Source: Pseudogulbenkiania ferrooxidans 2002 (lineage in GTDB: Bacteria > Pseudomonadota > Gammaproteobacteria > Burkholderiales > Chromobacteriaceae). Taken from it: a stretch of DNA of 64,000 bases. The translations under genes and the position numbers were made by a program. The stretch spans positions 105,977 through 169,976 of the forward strand of contig NZ_ACIS01000010.1 in assembly GCF_000174355.1 (NCBI RefSeq), given 5' to 3'. Below the pieces are notes generated by a model. That model saw only the letters and a program-made list of their open reading frames with translations, ran no database searches and was not told the DNA's origin. Position 1 is the stretch's first letter. Each line of letters opens with the position of its first letter. Of the stretch, positions 28,071 through 37,200 are shown in pieces.

Positions 28071-29123
28071 ATGAAAAGCGCCGACAAGCATCATCGCAAT
28101 GGATCCATGCGCGACTCCCGCGCCACCATCATGGACGTGGCTCGCGACGCCGGTGTCTCCAAGACCAGTGTGTCCCGCTATCTGTCCGGCGAGTTCAAGG
28201 TCCTGTCGGACGACATCCGCCAGCGTATCGAGGCCTCGATCGCGCGCCTCGGCTACCGCCCGAGCCAGATGGCACGCGGGCTCAAGGGGGGGCGCACGCG
28301 CCTGATCGGCCTGGTGGTGGCCGACGTGATGAACCCCTATTCGGTGGCCATCCTGCACGGCGCCGAAGCGGTGTGCCAGCAGCATGGCTACACGCTGATG
28401 CTGTGCAACACCGGCAACGACGAAGCGCGCGAGAAGCAGGCGCTCACCATGCTGCGCTCGTACGACGTCGAAGGGCTGATCGTGCACTCGCAGGGGCGCC
28501 CGAGCCGCTTCATGTACGACCTGCTGGAATCGAACCTGCCGGTGGTGCTGGTGGACCGGCGCGTGTCCGGCATCGAGGTGGACCTGGTCGGCCTCGACAA
28601 TCGTCAGGCCGGGCGCGCCGCCACTGTGCATCTGATCGAGCGTGGCTTTACCGACATCCTGTACGTGACGCAGCCGATCCGCGCGGTCAGCTCGCGCGAG
28701 GAGCGTCATACCGCCTTTCTGGAGACGCTGGCGGCGCGGCCGGACTGCCGCGGCGAAACGCTCGAACTGGCCGCATTGGAAGGCGACGCGGCGCTTGACC
28801 ATGCGCTGGCCGCCTTCATGTCGCGCGCGGGCACCCAGCGCAAAGCCCTGCTGGCCGCCAGCGGCGTCGTCACGCTGCAACTGGTGCTGGCACTGCGCCG
28901 GCTCGGCCTCACGGTGCCGCAGCAGGTGGGCCTGCTCGGCTTTGATGAGCTCTCTTGGTCCAAGCTGGTCGAGCCCGGTATCAGCACGCTGGCACAACCG
29001 ACCGACGAGATCGGCTTTCAGGCCGCCACCCGCCTGCTCGAACGCATCGCCACCCCCGGCCACGACCACCACGAACTGCTGCTGCCCGGCACGCTGATCG
29101 TGCGCGGCTCGACCTCCGCCTGA
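28071..29123 (+). CDS. ptxS: LacI-family repressor, PtxS-like (2-ketogluconate regulator)
   Basis: A 350-aa regulator with an N-terminal LacI helix-turn-helix (SRATIMDVARDAGVSKTSVS, about 16-35, then the hinge region RPSQMARGLKGGRTRLIG) and a periplasmic-binding-protein-like sensor domain. The order of blocks is that of Pseudomonas PtxS, including NPYSVAILHGAE and DVEGLIVHSQG, and the kgu genes follow. It should bind the ATGGAACC-type palindromes upstream of kguE and release them on binding 2-ketogluconate. The start is uncertain: ATG 28071 gives a PtxS-like N-terminal extension, ATG 28107 a minimal one; neither has a good ribosome site. Confidence 0.85.
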   Translation: MKSADKHHRNGSMRDSRATIMDVARDAGVSKTSVSRYLSGEFKVLSDDIRQRIEASIARLGYRPSQMARGLKGGRTRLIGLVVADVMNPYSVAILHGAEAVCQQHGYTLMLCNTGNDEAREKQALTMLRSYDVEGLIVHSQGRPSRFMYDLLESNLPVVLVDRRVSGIEVDLVGLDNRQAGRAATVHLIERGFTDILYVTQPIRAVSSREERHTAFLETLAARPDCRGETLELAALEGDAALDHALAAFMSRAGTQRKALLAASGVVTLQLVLALRRLGLTVPQQVGLLGFDELSWSKLVEPGISTLAQPTDEIGFQAATRLLERIATPGHDHHELLLPGTLIVRGSTSA

Positions 29124-29196
29124 CACGGCGCGCGTTCCGCGCCGTCTCTCCCGTCCTTGTCGATGACCTGCCCTCGGCGGGGCGCCATCCATCGCG

Positions 29197-29212
29197 ATGG
29201 AACCGAGTCCAT
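29197..29212. promoter_or_regulatory. Imperfect PtxS-type operator
   Basis: ATGGAACCGAGTCCAT matches the half-sites of the perfect palindrome at 29371 in 14 of 16 positions. The 174-base distance between the two centres would allow looping. Confidence 0.55.
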
Positions 29213-29230
29213 TTTTCAATGGAAAGGCCG

Positions 29231-29248
29231 TGTGTTACGCGCAACACA
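29231..29248. promoter_or_regulatory. Near-palindrome upstream of the kgu promoter
   Basis: TGTGTTACGCGCAACACA is symmetrical except for one base pair at each side. It lies about 37 bases before the -35 box. It could bind a second regulator such as a GntR-like protein; none is identified. Confidence 0.35.
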
Positions 29249-29259
29249 GCCACCGTCAT

Positions 29260-29278
29260 TTTTATCTTGGCGATAAAA
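29260..29278. promoter_or_regulatory. TTTTATC-GATAAAA palindrome at the kgu promoter
   Basis: Inverted 7-bp arms separated by TTGGC end seven bases before the proposed -35 box. This fits an activator site, but no protein can be assigned. Confidence 0.35.
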
Positions 29279-29284
29279 TTCTTG

Positions 29285-29312
29285 TTGTTTTGCGCAAGGC
29301 TGGTGCTATATT
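29285..29312 (+). promoter_or_regulatory. Sigma-70-type promoter of the kgu operon
   Basis: TTGTTT (29285-29290), a 16-base spacer and TATATT (29307-29312). It is placed about 120 bases ahead of kguE, between the two operator palindromes. Confidence 0.55.
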
Positions 29313-29370
29313 CGCCGTAACAAAATGACAGAAACGATGGCTCGCCTCGGCGCGCCATGTTTTTTCGCTG

Positions 29371-29392
29371 TTTATGGAACCGGTTCCATAAA
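29371..29392. promoter_or_regulatory. Perfect PtxS operator palindrome
   Basis: A 22-bp perfect palindrome with half-site TTTATGGAACC, centred on CCGG like the Pseudomonas PtxS site (TGAAACCGGTTTCA). It lies between the promoter and the kguE start, where bound repressor would block elongation. Confidence 0.8.
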
Positions 29393-29431
29393 TCGGTCCA
29401 AGACAGCCGAATGCGCAAGAGGAAAACCAAT

Positions 29432-31135
29432 ATGCACGCAGTCAACGTGGTGACGTCCGCCTACGGCGCAAGCCTGGTACAGACGCACGGCCAACAGCAT
29501 TTCATCGCGCTCGCCGCTGCGGCCGGCGCCGCCGGCATCGAGATCCGGCGCGAGCTCTTCCCCACCTCACCGCCGCTGCTCGGCCCGCTTGCCGACGCGC
29601 TGGCCGCTTCGCATCTGGACGTGGTCTACTCCGCGCCGCTGGAGCTGTTCGGCACGGACGGCCAGCTCGATCTGGCCCGCCTGGAGCTGGCACTCGCCGA
29701 AGCCGTCGAACTCGGCGCCGGCACGCTCAAGCTGCCGCTTGGCCACTACGGCGCCGTCTCCGATCTCGCCCCGCTCGCGCAGCGCCTGGCCGGCAGCCCG
29801 ATCCGCCTGCTGGTGGAAAACGACCAGACCCCCCACGGCGGCACGCTGGCACCGCTCGTGGCCTTCTTTACCGCCTGCCGTGCCGAGGGCGTGCCGGTCG
29901 GCATGACTTTCGACATCGGCAACTGGCACTGGACCGATACCGACCCGCTGGCGGCGGCCGTGGCGCTCGCCCCTTACGTCGACTATCTCCACGGCAAGGG
30001 CGTCGAAGCACGCGGCGGCAAGCTGCACGCGGTGCCGCTATCCGAGAGCGATGCCGGCTGGCGCCGGCTGTTTGCACACTTTCGTACCGATATCCCGCGC
30101 GCGATCGAATTTCCGCTCAGCGGCGGCGACCTGGCCGCGCTCACCGCGCGCTATGTCGCGCTGCTCGCCGAGCCCCAAGCGCCAGACGCGGTCGACACGC
30201 TCGACGTGGTCACCTTCGGCGAGGCGATGGCGATGTTCGTGGCGGACGAGCCGGGCGAGCTGGCCGCGGTGGCACACTTCAGCCGTCGCCTGGCCGGGGC
30301 GGAGACCAACTTCTGCGTCGGCATGGCGCGCCTCGGCTATCGGGTGGGCTGGGTGAGCCGGCTCGGCCAGGATGCGTTCGGTCGCTTTGTGCGCGCCACG
30401 CTGGCCGCGGAGGGTGTCGACTGCCGCTGCGTCGCCACCGACCCGCGCTACCCGACCGGTTTTCAGCTCAAGTCACGCGCCGTCGGCGGTTCCGACCCCG
30501 TCGTCGAATATTTCCGCAAGGGCTCGGCCGCCAGCCGGCTGTCGCGTGCCGACTTCGACCCGGCCTATTTCGCCGCCGCACGCCATTTCCACTGCACCGG
30601 CGTGGCGCCGGCGCTGTCCGACGGCACCTGGCAATTCGCCCAGCACGCGCTCGATTTCATGCGTGGCGCCGGCAAGACCATCTCGTTCGACCCCAACCTG
30701 CGCCCGAGCCTGTGGCCATCCGAAGCCGAGATGATCCGCCGCATCAACGCGCTGGCGGCCAAGGCCGACTGGGTGCTGCCCGGTATCGCCGAAGGACGCC
30801 TGCTCACCGGCTGCCGCAGCCCGGAGGACATCGCCGCCTTCTACCTCGCACAGGGCGCGTGCCTGGTGGTGATCAAGCTCGGTGCCGAGGGCGCCTACTA
30901 CCGCAGCGCCACCGCGCAGGGCTACGTCGCCGCAGTATGGGTGGACGAAGTGGTCGACACGGTGGGCGCCGGCGACGGCTTTGCCGCCGGCGTGGTGAGC
31001 GCGCTGCTCGAAGGCCTGCCGCTCGCCGCCGCGGTGGCACGTGGCAATCGGGTCGGCGCCTTCGCGATCCAATCGGTCGGCGACATGGAAGGGCTGCCCA
31101 CGCGCGCCGAGCTCGAGGCGGCCAGCCCCGCCTGA
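29432..31135 (+). CDS. Fused 2-ketogluconate epimerase / 2-ketogluconate kinase (KguE-KguK)
   Basis: A 567-aa two-domain protein. Residues about 1-250 form an AP-endonuclease-2-like TIM barrel of the sugar isomerase/epimerase type, matching KguE (AAGAAGIEIRRELFP, RLLVENDQTPHGG, MTFDIGNWHW). From about 255 a complete PfkB kinase follows (VVTFGEAMAMFVADEPGEL; AGAETNFCVGMARLGYRVGW; the ATP/active-site motif DTVGAGDGFAAGVVSALLEG near 505-525). In Pseudomonas these are separate genes, kguE and kguK. KguK phosphorylates 2-ketogluconate to 6-phospho-2-ketogluconate; the KguE role is less defined. I found no stop or start between the halves, so this is a real fusion in the sequence. The ATG at 29432 has AGAGG nine bases upstream. 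Confidence 0.88.
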   Translation: MHAVNVVTSAYGASLVQTHGQQHFIALAAAAGAAGIEIRRELFPTSPPLLGPLADALAASHLDVVYSAPLELFGTDGQLDLARLELALAEAVELGAGTLKLPLGHYGAVSDLAPLAQRLAGSPIRLLVENDQTPHGGTLAPLVAFFTACRAEGVPVGMTFDIGNWHWTDTDPLAAAVALAPYVDYLHGKGVEARGGKLHAVPLSESDAGWRRLFAHFRTDIPRAIEFPLSGGDLAALTARYVALLAEPQAPDAVDTLDVVTFGEAMAMFVADEPGELAAVAHFSRRLAGAETNFCVGMARLGYRVGWVSRLGQDAFGRFVRATLAAEGVDCRCVATDPRYPTGFQLKSRAVGGSDPVVEYFRKGSAASRLSRADFDPAYFAAARHFHCTGVAPALSDGTWQFAQHALDFMRGAGKTISFDPNLRPSLWPSEAEMIRRINALAAKADWVLPGIAEGRLLTGCRSPEDIAAFYLAQGACLVVIKLGAEGAYYRSATAQGYVAAVWVDEVVDTVGAGDGFAAGVVSALLEGLPLAAAVARGNRVGAFAIQSVGDMEGLPTRAELEAASPA

Positions 31136-31215
31136 CCCGGACACGATTTCAACACACAAGAAAAACGGCTCGAGCCGTCATGTAGCACTACATAAATCAT
31201 ATAAAGGAGACAAAC

Positions 31216-32499
31216 ATGGAGTCGCGTACCGCCACCAGCCGCCGCTGGTTATTCGTTCTGCCCATGGTGTTCATCACCTACAGCCTGGCCTACCTCGACC
31301 GCGCCAACTACGGCTTCGCCGCCGCCGCGCACATGTCGACCGACCTCAGCATCAGCAAGAGCATGGCCTCGCTGATCGGGGCGCTGTTCTTTCTCGGCTA
31401 CTTTTTCTTCCAGATACCGGCGGCGTATTACGCGCAGCAGCGCAACGTCAAGAAACTGATCTTCTGGAGCCTGATCCTGTGGGGCGGCTGCGCCACGCTC
31501 ACCGGCATGGTGCACAACGCTTACTGGCTATTGGCGATCCGCTTCCTGCTCGGTGCGGTCGAGGCGGCGGTGATGCCGGCCATGCTGATTTACCTCAGCA
31601 ACTGGTTCACCCGCGGCGAGCGCTCGCGCGCCAACACGGTGCTGATCCTCGGCAACCCGGTGACCGTGCTGTGGATGTCGATCCTGTCCGGCTACCTGGT
31701 GCAGGCGTTCGGCTGGCGCCTGATGTTCATCATCGAAGGGCTGCCGGCGGTACTCTGGGCCGTGGTATGGGCGCTGACGGCAAAGGAACGTCCGGCCGAC
31801 GCCAGCTGGCTCGACGAGCAGGAGAAAACCGCGCTCGCCGCCGCGCTGGCGCAGGAGCAGGTCGGGCTCAAGGCGGTGAAGAATTACCGCGAGGCGTTCC
31901 GCCAGCCCAAGGTGATCCTGCTGTGTCTGCAGTACTTCTGCTGGAGCATCGGCGTGTACGGCTTCGTGCTGTGGCTGCCGTCGATCCTGCGCGAAGCGTC
32001 CAAGCTCGACATGGTGGCCACCGGCTGGCTGTCGGCGCTGCCGTATCTTGCCGCGGTGCTGTCCATGCTGGCGGTCTCGCACTTCTCCGACAAGCTGCGC
32101 AACCGCAAGCTGTTTGTGTGGCCGCCGCTGCTGATCGGCGCGCTCGCCTTCCTTGGCTCCTACCTGGCCGGCAGCAGCCACCTGTGGCTCGCCTACGCGC
32201 TGCTGACCGTGGCGGGTGCGGCAATGTACGCTCCCTACGGCCCGTTCTTCGCCATCGTGCCGGAAATGCTGCCGAAGAACGTGGCCGGCGGCGCCATGGC
32301 GCTGATCAACAGCACCGGCGCGCTCGGCGGCTTCCTCGGCTCCTACCTGGTCGGCTACCTGAACAGCGCCACCGGCAGCCCGGACGCCTCCTACATCTTC
32401 ATGGCGGGCTCGCTGTTCGTGTCCGCGCTGGTCACCCTGCTGGTGCGCCCCGAGGTGCAGCCGGACATCGTGGTGACCGCCCGCCATGCCAACCCCTGA
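31216..32499 (+). CDS. kguT: 2-ketogluconate MFS transporter KguT
   Basis: A 427-aa major-facilitator permease of the anion:cation symporter branch with twelve predicted spans. Family marks are FITYSLAYLDRANYGFAAAA near the N-terminus and WFTRGERSRANTVLILGNPV (about 131-150). The C-half holds ALINSTGALGGFLGSYLVGYL. AAAGGAGACAAAC precedes the ATG. Position between the kinase fusion and the reductase makes 2-ketogluconate the likely substrate. Confidence 0.88.
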   Translation: MESRTATSRRWLFVLPMVFITYSLAYLDRANYGFAAAAHMSTDLSISKSMASLIGALFFLGYFFFQIPAAYYAQQRNVKKLIFWSLILWGGCATLTGMVHNAYWLLAIRFLLGAVEAAVMPAMLIYLSNWFTRGERSRANTVLILGNPVTVLWMSILSGYLVQAFGWRLMFIIEGLPAVLWAVVWALTAKERPADASWLDEQEKTALAAALAQEQVGLKAVKNYREAFRQPKVILLCLQYFCWSIGVYGFVLWLPSILREASKLDMVATGWLSALPYLAAVLSMLAVSHFSDKLRNRKLFVWPPLLIGALAFLGSYLAGSSHLWLAYALLTVAGAAMYAPYGPFFAIVPEMLPKNVAGGAMALINSTGALGGFLGSYLVGYLNSATGSPDASYIFMAGSLFVSALVTLLVRPEVQPDIVVTARHANP

Positions 32500-32514
32500 G
32501 ACGGAATGCTTGCC

Positions 32515-33513
32515 ATGAAAAAACGTGTAGTCGCCTACAAGAAACTGCCGCCGGCGCTGCTGGCGCGGTTGGCCGAACAGTTCGAGGTGATCGGCTTCGA
32601 CGGCGTCAACGATACCAACCGTGCCGCCTTTGCCGAGGCGGTCGCCGGCGCGCACGGGCTGATCGGCTCCAGTGTCAGGATCGACGCGACGCTGCTCGAC
32701 CCGGCGCGTGAGCTCGAGTTGATCTCGACCATTTCGGTCGGCTACGACACCTTCGACGTCGACTACCTGACCCGGCGCGGCATCTTGCTCGCCAACACGC
32801 CGGACGTGCTGACCGAGACCACCGCCGACACCCTGTTCGCGCTGATCCTGGCGACGGCGCGGCGCGTCGTGGAGCTGGCCGAATTCGTCAAGGCCGGCCA
32901 CTGGCAGCGCAGCATCGGCCCGGCGCATTTCGGCGTGGACGTGCACCACAAGACGCTCGGCCTGATCGGCCTCGGCCGCATCGGCCAGGCGGTGGCGCGG
33001 CGCGCAAACCTGGGCTTCGGCATGAACGTGGTCTATTACAGCCGCCATGCCGTGCCGGAGGCAGAAGCGGCCTACGGCGCGCGCCGCGTCGGGCTGAACG
33101 AGCTTTACGCCAGTGCCGACTTCGTGTGCGTGGTGCTGCCGCTGACGGCGGAAACGGACAAGCTGATCGACGCCGATGCCTTTGCCCGCATGCGCCCGGA
33201 AACCATCTTCATCAACGGCTCGCGCGGGCCCATCGTGGACGAGGCCGCGCTGATCCAGGCGCTCAAGAGCGGCGCCATCCACGGCGCCGGCCTCGACGTG
33301 TTCGAGCGCGAACCGCTGCCGGCCGATTCGCCCTTGCTGCAGTTGCCGAATGTGGTGGCGCTGCCGCACATCGGCTCGGCCACGCACGAAACCCGCTTCG
33401 CCATGGCGGAGATGGCGGTCGATAATTTGATTGCCGGTCTGAATGGACAGCGCCCCCGGGCCGTGGTGAACCCGTCGTCCCGGCCCTTTGCCACCTTGGG
33501 GGAAGCCAGCTGA
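32515..33513 (+). CDS. kguD: 2-ketogluconate-6-phosphate / 2-keto acid reductase KguD
   Basis: A 332-aa NAD(P)H-dependent D-2-hydroxyacid dehydrogenase that would reduce 6-phospho-2-ketogluconate to 6-phosphogluconate. Rossmann motif GLIGLGRIGQAVARRA (about 149-164), catalytic Arg in NGSRGPIVDEAALIQAL (about 239-255), Glu in GAGLDVFEREPLP and His in LPHIGSATHETR are all present. I took the second ATG (32515), which leaves room for the ACGGAA ribosome site; 32506 is possible. It ends the kgu operon; a terminator follows after a repeat-rich gap. Confidence 0.88.
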   Translation: MKKRVVAYKKLPPALLARLAEQFEVIGFDGVNDTNRAAFAEAVAGAHGLIGSSVRIDATLLDPARELELISTISVGYDTFDVDYLTRRGILLANTPDVLTETTADTLFALILATARRVVELAEFVKAGHWQRSIGPAHFGVDVHHKTLGLIGLGRIGQAVARRANLGFGMNVVYYSRHAVPEAEAAYGARRVGLNELYASADFVCVVLPLTAETDKLIDADAFARMRPETIFINGSRGPIVDEAALIQALKSGAIHGAGLDVFEREPLPADSPLLQLPNVVALPHIGSATHETRFAMAEMAVDNLIAGLNGQRPRAVVNPSSRPFATLGEAS

Positions 33514-33574
33514 TGGCCTTGAGCTGTTCTTAACCGGGTCTGCGCTTGTCTCGGGCGACGGTGAACCCGTTCCC

Positions 33575-33616
33575 AACGTCACATCCGCTCAAGCCGGCGG
33601 CGGCCTGAAACCTTGG
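33575..33616 (+). repeat. Short dispersed repeat, family D, copy 1
   Basis: AACGTCACATCCGCTCAAGC followed by a CGGCGGCGG run and TGAAACCTTG parallels 48951-48991 base for base with about three quarters identity. It lies in the non-coding stretch between kguD and its terminator. Confidence 0.55.
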
Positions 33617-33660
33617 CGGCTCCCGCCATAAGGATGGGAGTGGTGCCGGTTCGGTTATGG

Positions 33661-33682
33661 CTGCCGGCAACCAAGCCGGCAG
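33661..33682. repeat. Small hairpin in the kguD trailer
   Basis: CTGCCGGC, AACCAA, GCCGGCAG form an 8-bp stem without a T run. It may protect the 3' end of the kgu mRNA. Confidence 0.5.
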
Positions 33683-33745
33683 TCCGCTAGGTTAATGACA
33701 TCGGTGCCTCTCCCGACGGCCGGCCCGACTGGCTGCACCAACGAC

Positions 33746-33770
33746 AACGGCTCCCGCGGGAGCCGTTTTT
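33746..33770 (+). terminator. Terminator of the kgu operon
   Basis: AACGGCTCCCGCGGGAGCCGTT is a near-perfect stem followed by a T run, 235 bases after the kguD stop. The preceding A residues let it also serve the convergent DUF1059 gene. Confidence 0.88.
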
Positions 33771-33794
33771 ATTGCCTAGTGTCCGGGCGGTGTT

Positions 33795-33995
33795 TCAGTG
33801 TGCAGTCTCGACGTGTTCTTCCTTGAACATCTGGCGCAATTGCTCGCGCAGCTGCGGGCTATCCTGGTAACCGTGCACCGCGACCGCGTGCTGCACCGCG
33901 GCGCTCAACAGCTCGTCCTCGCTGTCGGCAGCGATCGACACCGTGCATTGCGGGGTAGCCGGATGCTCCCGGCAGTCTATGAATTTCCTGGCCAT
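33795..33995 (-). CDS. DUF1059 domain protein
   Basis: A 66-aa protein with the DUF1059 pattern: KFIDCREHPATPQCTVSIAA and AAVQHAVAVHGYQDSPQLRE, including the conserved DCR, the single later Cys and HAVAVHG. No signal peptide or membrane span. The function of the family is unknown. It is convergent with the kgu operon. Confidence 0.85.
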   Translation of the reverse strand: MARKFIDCREHPATPQCTVSIAADSEDELLSAAVQHAVAVHGYQDSPQLREQLRQMFKEEHVETAH

Positions 33996-34221
33996 GGTCC
34001 GTTCCTTTGCCCCTTGGGGACGTGCGCGTCATCCTGGTGGCGACACCCCTGCTGCTGCGAATCGATTTTCACCTGTTTGCACCTGATTTATAGCACTTTT
34101 CCCATCTTCTCCCGCCCCTGCTGCGTGTCGGGGTGGCCTTTGGGCGCAAAGAGGCGAATAGTGTAGATAAGCGGAGCGGGACGATCGCGTCTGGAGAAAT
34201 CTGCGCAGGGAGTAGCCTACT

Positions 34222-37200
34222 ATGAAAGAAAAGGATTCAGAGGCAGGAAAGGGGGAGCTTATGTCGAATGGCATGAATCCTGCGCTGCGCGGGGTGAGAG
34301 CCGTCATCCGTCGTCCCTGGGTGATCGTGGCCTTGGTGGTGCTGGCGTTGATCGCCGTCGCCGCCTACCTGATCTCCGAGGAAGTCACCAGTTCGCGCTG
34401 GCAGGCGCGCTTCCTGAGCGAACTGAACCATCGTCTCACCTTCAAGCTCCAGCCTGGAGCGGCGCCCGCGCGCGAGCTGCGCTATCCCAAGACCGGCCCG
34501 TACGACCAGCTGCTGGGCTATACCGCGCTGCCAGGCTTCCTGCAGCGGCTGCAAGGCCAGGGCTATGTCGTGGAGCAGCAGGCGCGCATGTCGCTCAGCC
34601 AGCGCGAGCTGATCGACTTCGGGCTGTACCCGAGCTACCGTGAGAAGATGCAAGCCGGCCTCAACGTGTCCGACTGCAGCGGCGAGCCGCTGTTTGCGGC
34701 GCGCTACCCAGAACGCACCTACCACAGCTTCGATTCCATTCCGCCGATCCTGATGCAGTCGCTGCTGTTCATCGAGAACCGCGAGCTGCTCGACGACCGC
34801 AACCCGACGCGCAACCCGGCGGTGGACTGGGGACGCTTCTCCAAGGCGGTGATCGAGCGGGTGCAGAGCGTCTTCATGTCCGACGTCGATACCTCCGGTG
34901 GCAGCACGCTCGCCACCCAGATCGAGAAGTACCGCCATTCCGAGGGCGGGCGTACCGGCAGTCCCAAGGACAAGCTGCGGCAGATGGCCTCGGCTTCGGT
35001 GCGTGCCTACCGCAGCGGCGAGGACACCACGGCCGAGCGCCGCCAGATCGCGCTGAACTACGTCAATACCGTGCCGCTCAGCGCCAAGAGCGGCTACGGC
35101 GCGGTCAACGGCCTGGGCGACGGGCTGTGGGCCTGGTACGGCCGCGACATGGCCGACGTCAACCGGCTGCTGGCCGGCGATACCACGGCGCCGCTGGCCG
35201 AGCGCGCGCTGGCCTACAAGCAGGCGCTGAGCCTGATGATCGCGCAGCGCCGCCCGTCGTATTACCTGAGCGGTTCGCCGCAGCCCTTGGAGGAGCTCAC
35301 CGACAGCTACCTGCGTCTGCTCGCCTCGGCCGGCGTGATCGCGCCGGCCTGGCGCGACGCGGCGCTGGCCCAGCCGCTCACGCTGCGCGCGGGGGCGATC
35401 AGCGCGCCGCCGGTGTCGTTCCTCGAGCGCAAGGCCGCCAACGCCACGCGCACCCGCATCGCCGGCCTGCTCGGCTTGCCGCGCCTGTACGATCTGGACC
35501 ACCTCGACCTGAGCGCCCAGAGCACGCTGGACCAGCCGCTGCAGCAGGTGGCGAGCACTACGCTGTACGGCCTGCGCGATCCGGACAAGGCGCGCGACGC
35601 CGGCCTGATCGCGCCGCGCCTGCTCGATACCGGCGACCCGGCCAAGGTCATCTACAGCTTCACGCTGTTCGAGCGCACGCCGGGGGTCAACCTGGTACGG
35701 GTGCAGACCGACAACTACGACCAGCCTTTCGACATCAACCGCGGCACCAAGCTCGACCTGGGCTCCACCGCCAAGCTGCGCACCCTGGTGAGCTACCTGG
35801 AAATCGTCGCCGGGCTGCACCAGCGTTACGTCGGGATGAGCTCGGAGGAGTTGAAGAAAGTCCCGGTGGCGGAGCTCGACTTCATCACGCGCTGGGCGGT
35901 CGACTACCTGAAAACAGCGCAGGACCGCAGCCTCAAGGCGATGCTGGAAGCGGCGATGGAGCGCAAGTATTCGGCCAACCCCGGCGAGACGTTCTACACC
36001 GGCGGCGGTATCCACACCTTCGTCAACTTCAACCCGCTCGACAATTACAAGATACTCACCGTGCGCGAGGGCCTGCGCAATTCGGTCAACCTGGTGTTCG
36101 TGCGCCTGATGCGCGACGTGGTGCGCCATTACATGTACCTGGTGCCAGGCTCCAGCACCATGCTGCTGTCCGACCCCAACGACCCGCGCCGCATGGCCTA
36201 CCTGCAGCGCTTCGCCGACCGCGAGGGGAAAGTGTACCTGCACGGCTTCTGGCAGAAATACCACGGCAAGAGCCCGGCCGAGGCCGAGGAGCTGCTGGTG
36301 CAGGGCATCCGGCCGAGCCCGGTGCGGCTGGCGGTGATCTACCGCTCGCTGCATCCCGAGGCCGGGGTGGACGCCTTCCGCCGTTTCCTGACGACGCACC
36401 TGCCCAACTCGTCGCTGGACGACAAGGACATCGCCAAGCTCTACGCCAACTACGCGATCGACCGCTTCAACCTCAACGACCGCGGCTACCTGGCCCGGGT
36501 GCACCCGCTGGAACTGTGGCTGCTGGGCTATCTGGCGCGCGAACCCAAGGCCACGCTGTCGCAGGCGCTCGTGGCGAGCCGCGAGCAGCGCCAGGAGGTG
36601 TACGGCTGGCTGTTCAAGTCGCGCAACAAGGTCGGGCAGGACCGGCGTATCCGCGAACTGCTGGAAGAAGACGCCTTCCGCGAAATCCACAAGGGCTGGA
36701 AACGACTGGGCTACCCGTTCGATTCGCTGGTGCCGTCCTACGCCACCACGCTCGGCGCGTCGGCCGACCGGCCGGCGGCGCTGGCCGAACTGATGGGAGT
36801 GCTGGTGAACGATGGCGTGCGCCAGCCCAGCATCCTGATCGACCGCCTGCACTTCGCCGCCGGCACCCCGTACGAAGTGGCGCTGGCGTACCGGCGCAAC
36901 CAGGGCGAACGGCTGCTGCCGGTGGAAGTGGCGCAGGTGGCGCGCGAGGCGCTGACTGAGGTGGTCGAGCAGGGCACCGCCGCCCGGCTCAAGGGCGCCT
37001 TCACCGCCCAGGACGGCACGCCGCTGCCGGTGGGCGGCAAGACCGGGACCGGCGACCACCGCTTCGACACCTTCGGCCGGGGCGGGGTGCTGTTGTCGTC
37101 GCGCGTGGTGAGCCGCTCGGGCACCTTCGTGTTCTTCATCGGCGACCGCTACTTCGGCACCCTGACCGCCTACGTGGAGGGACCGGAAGCCGCCAAGTAC

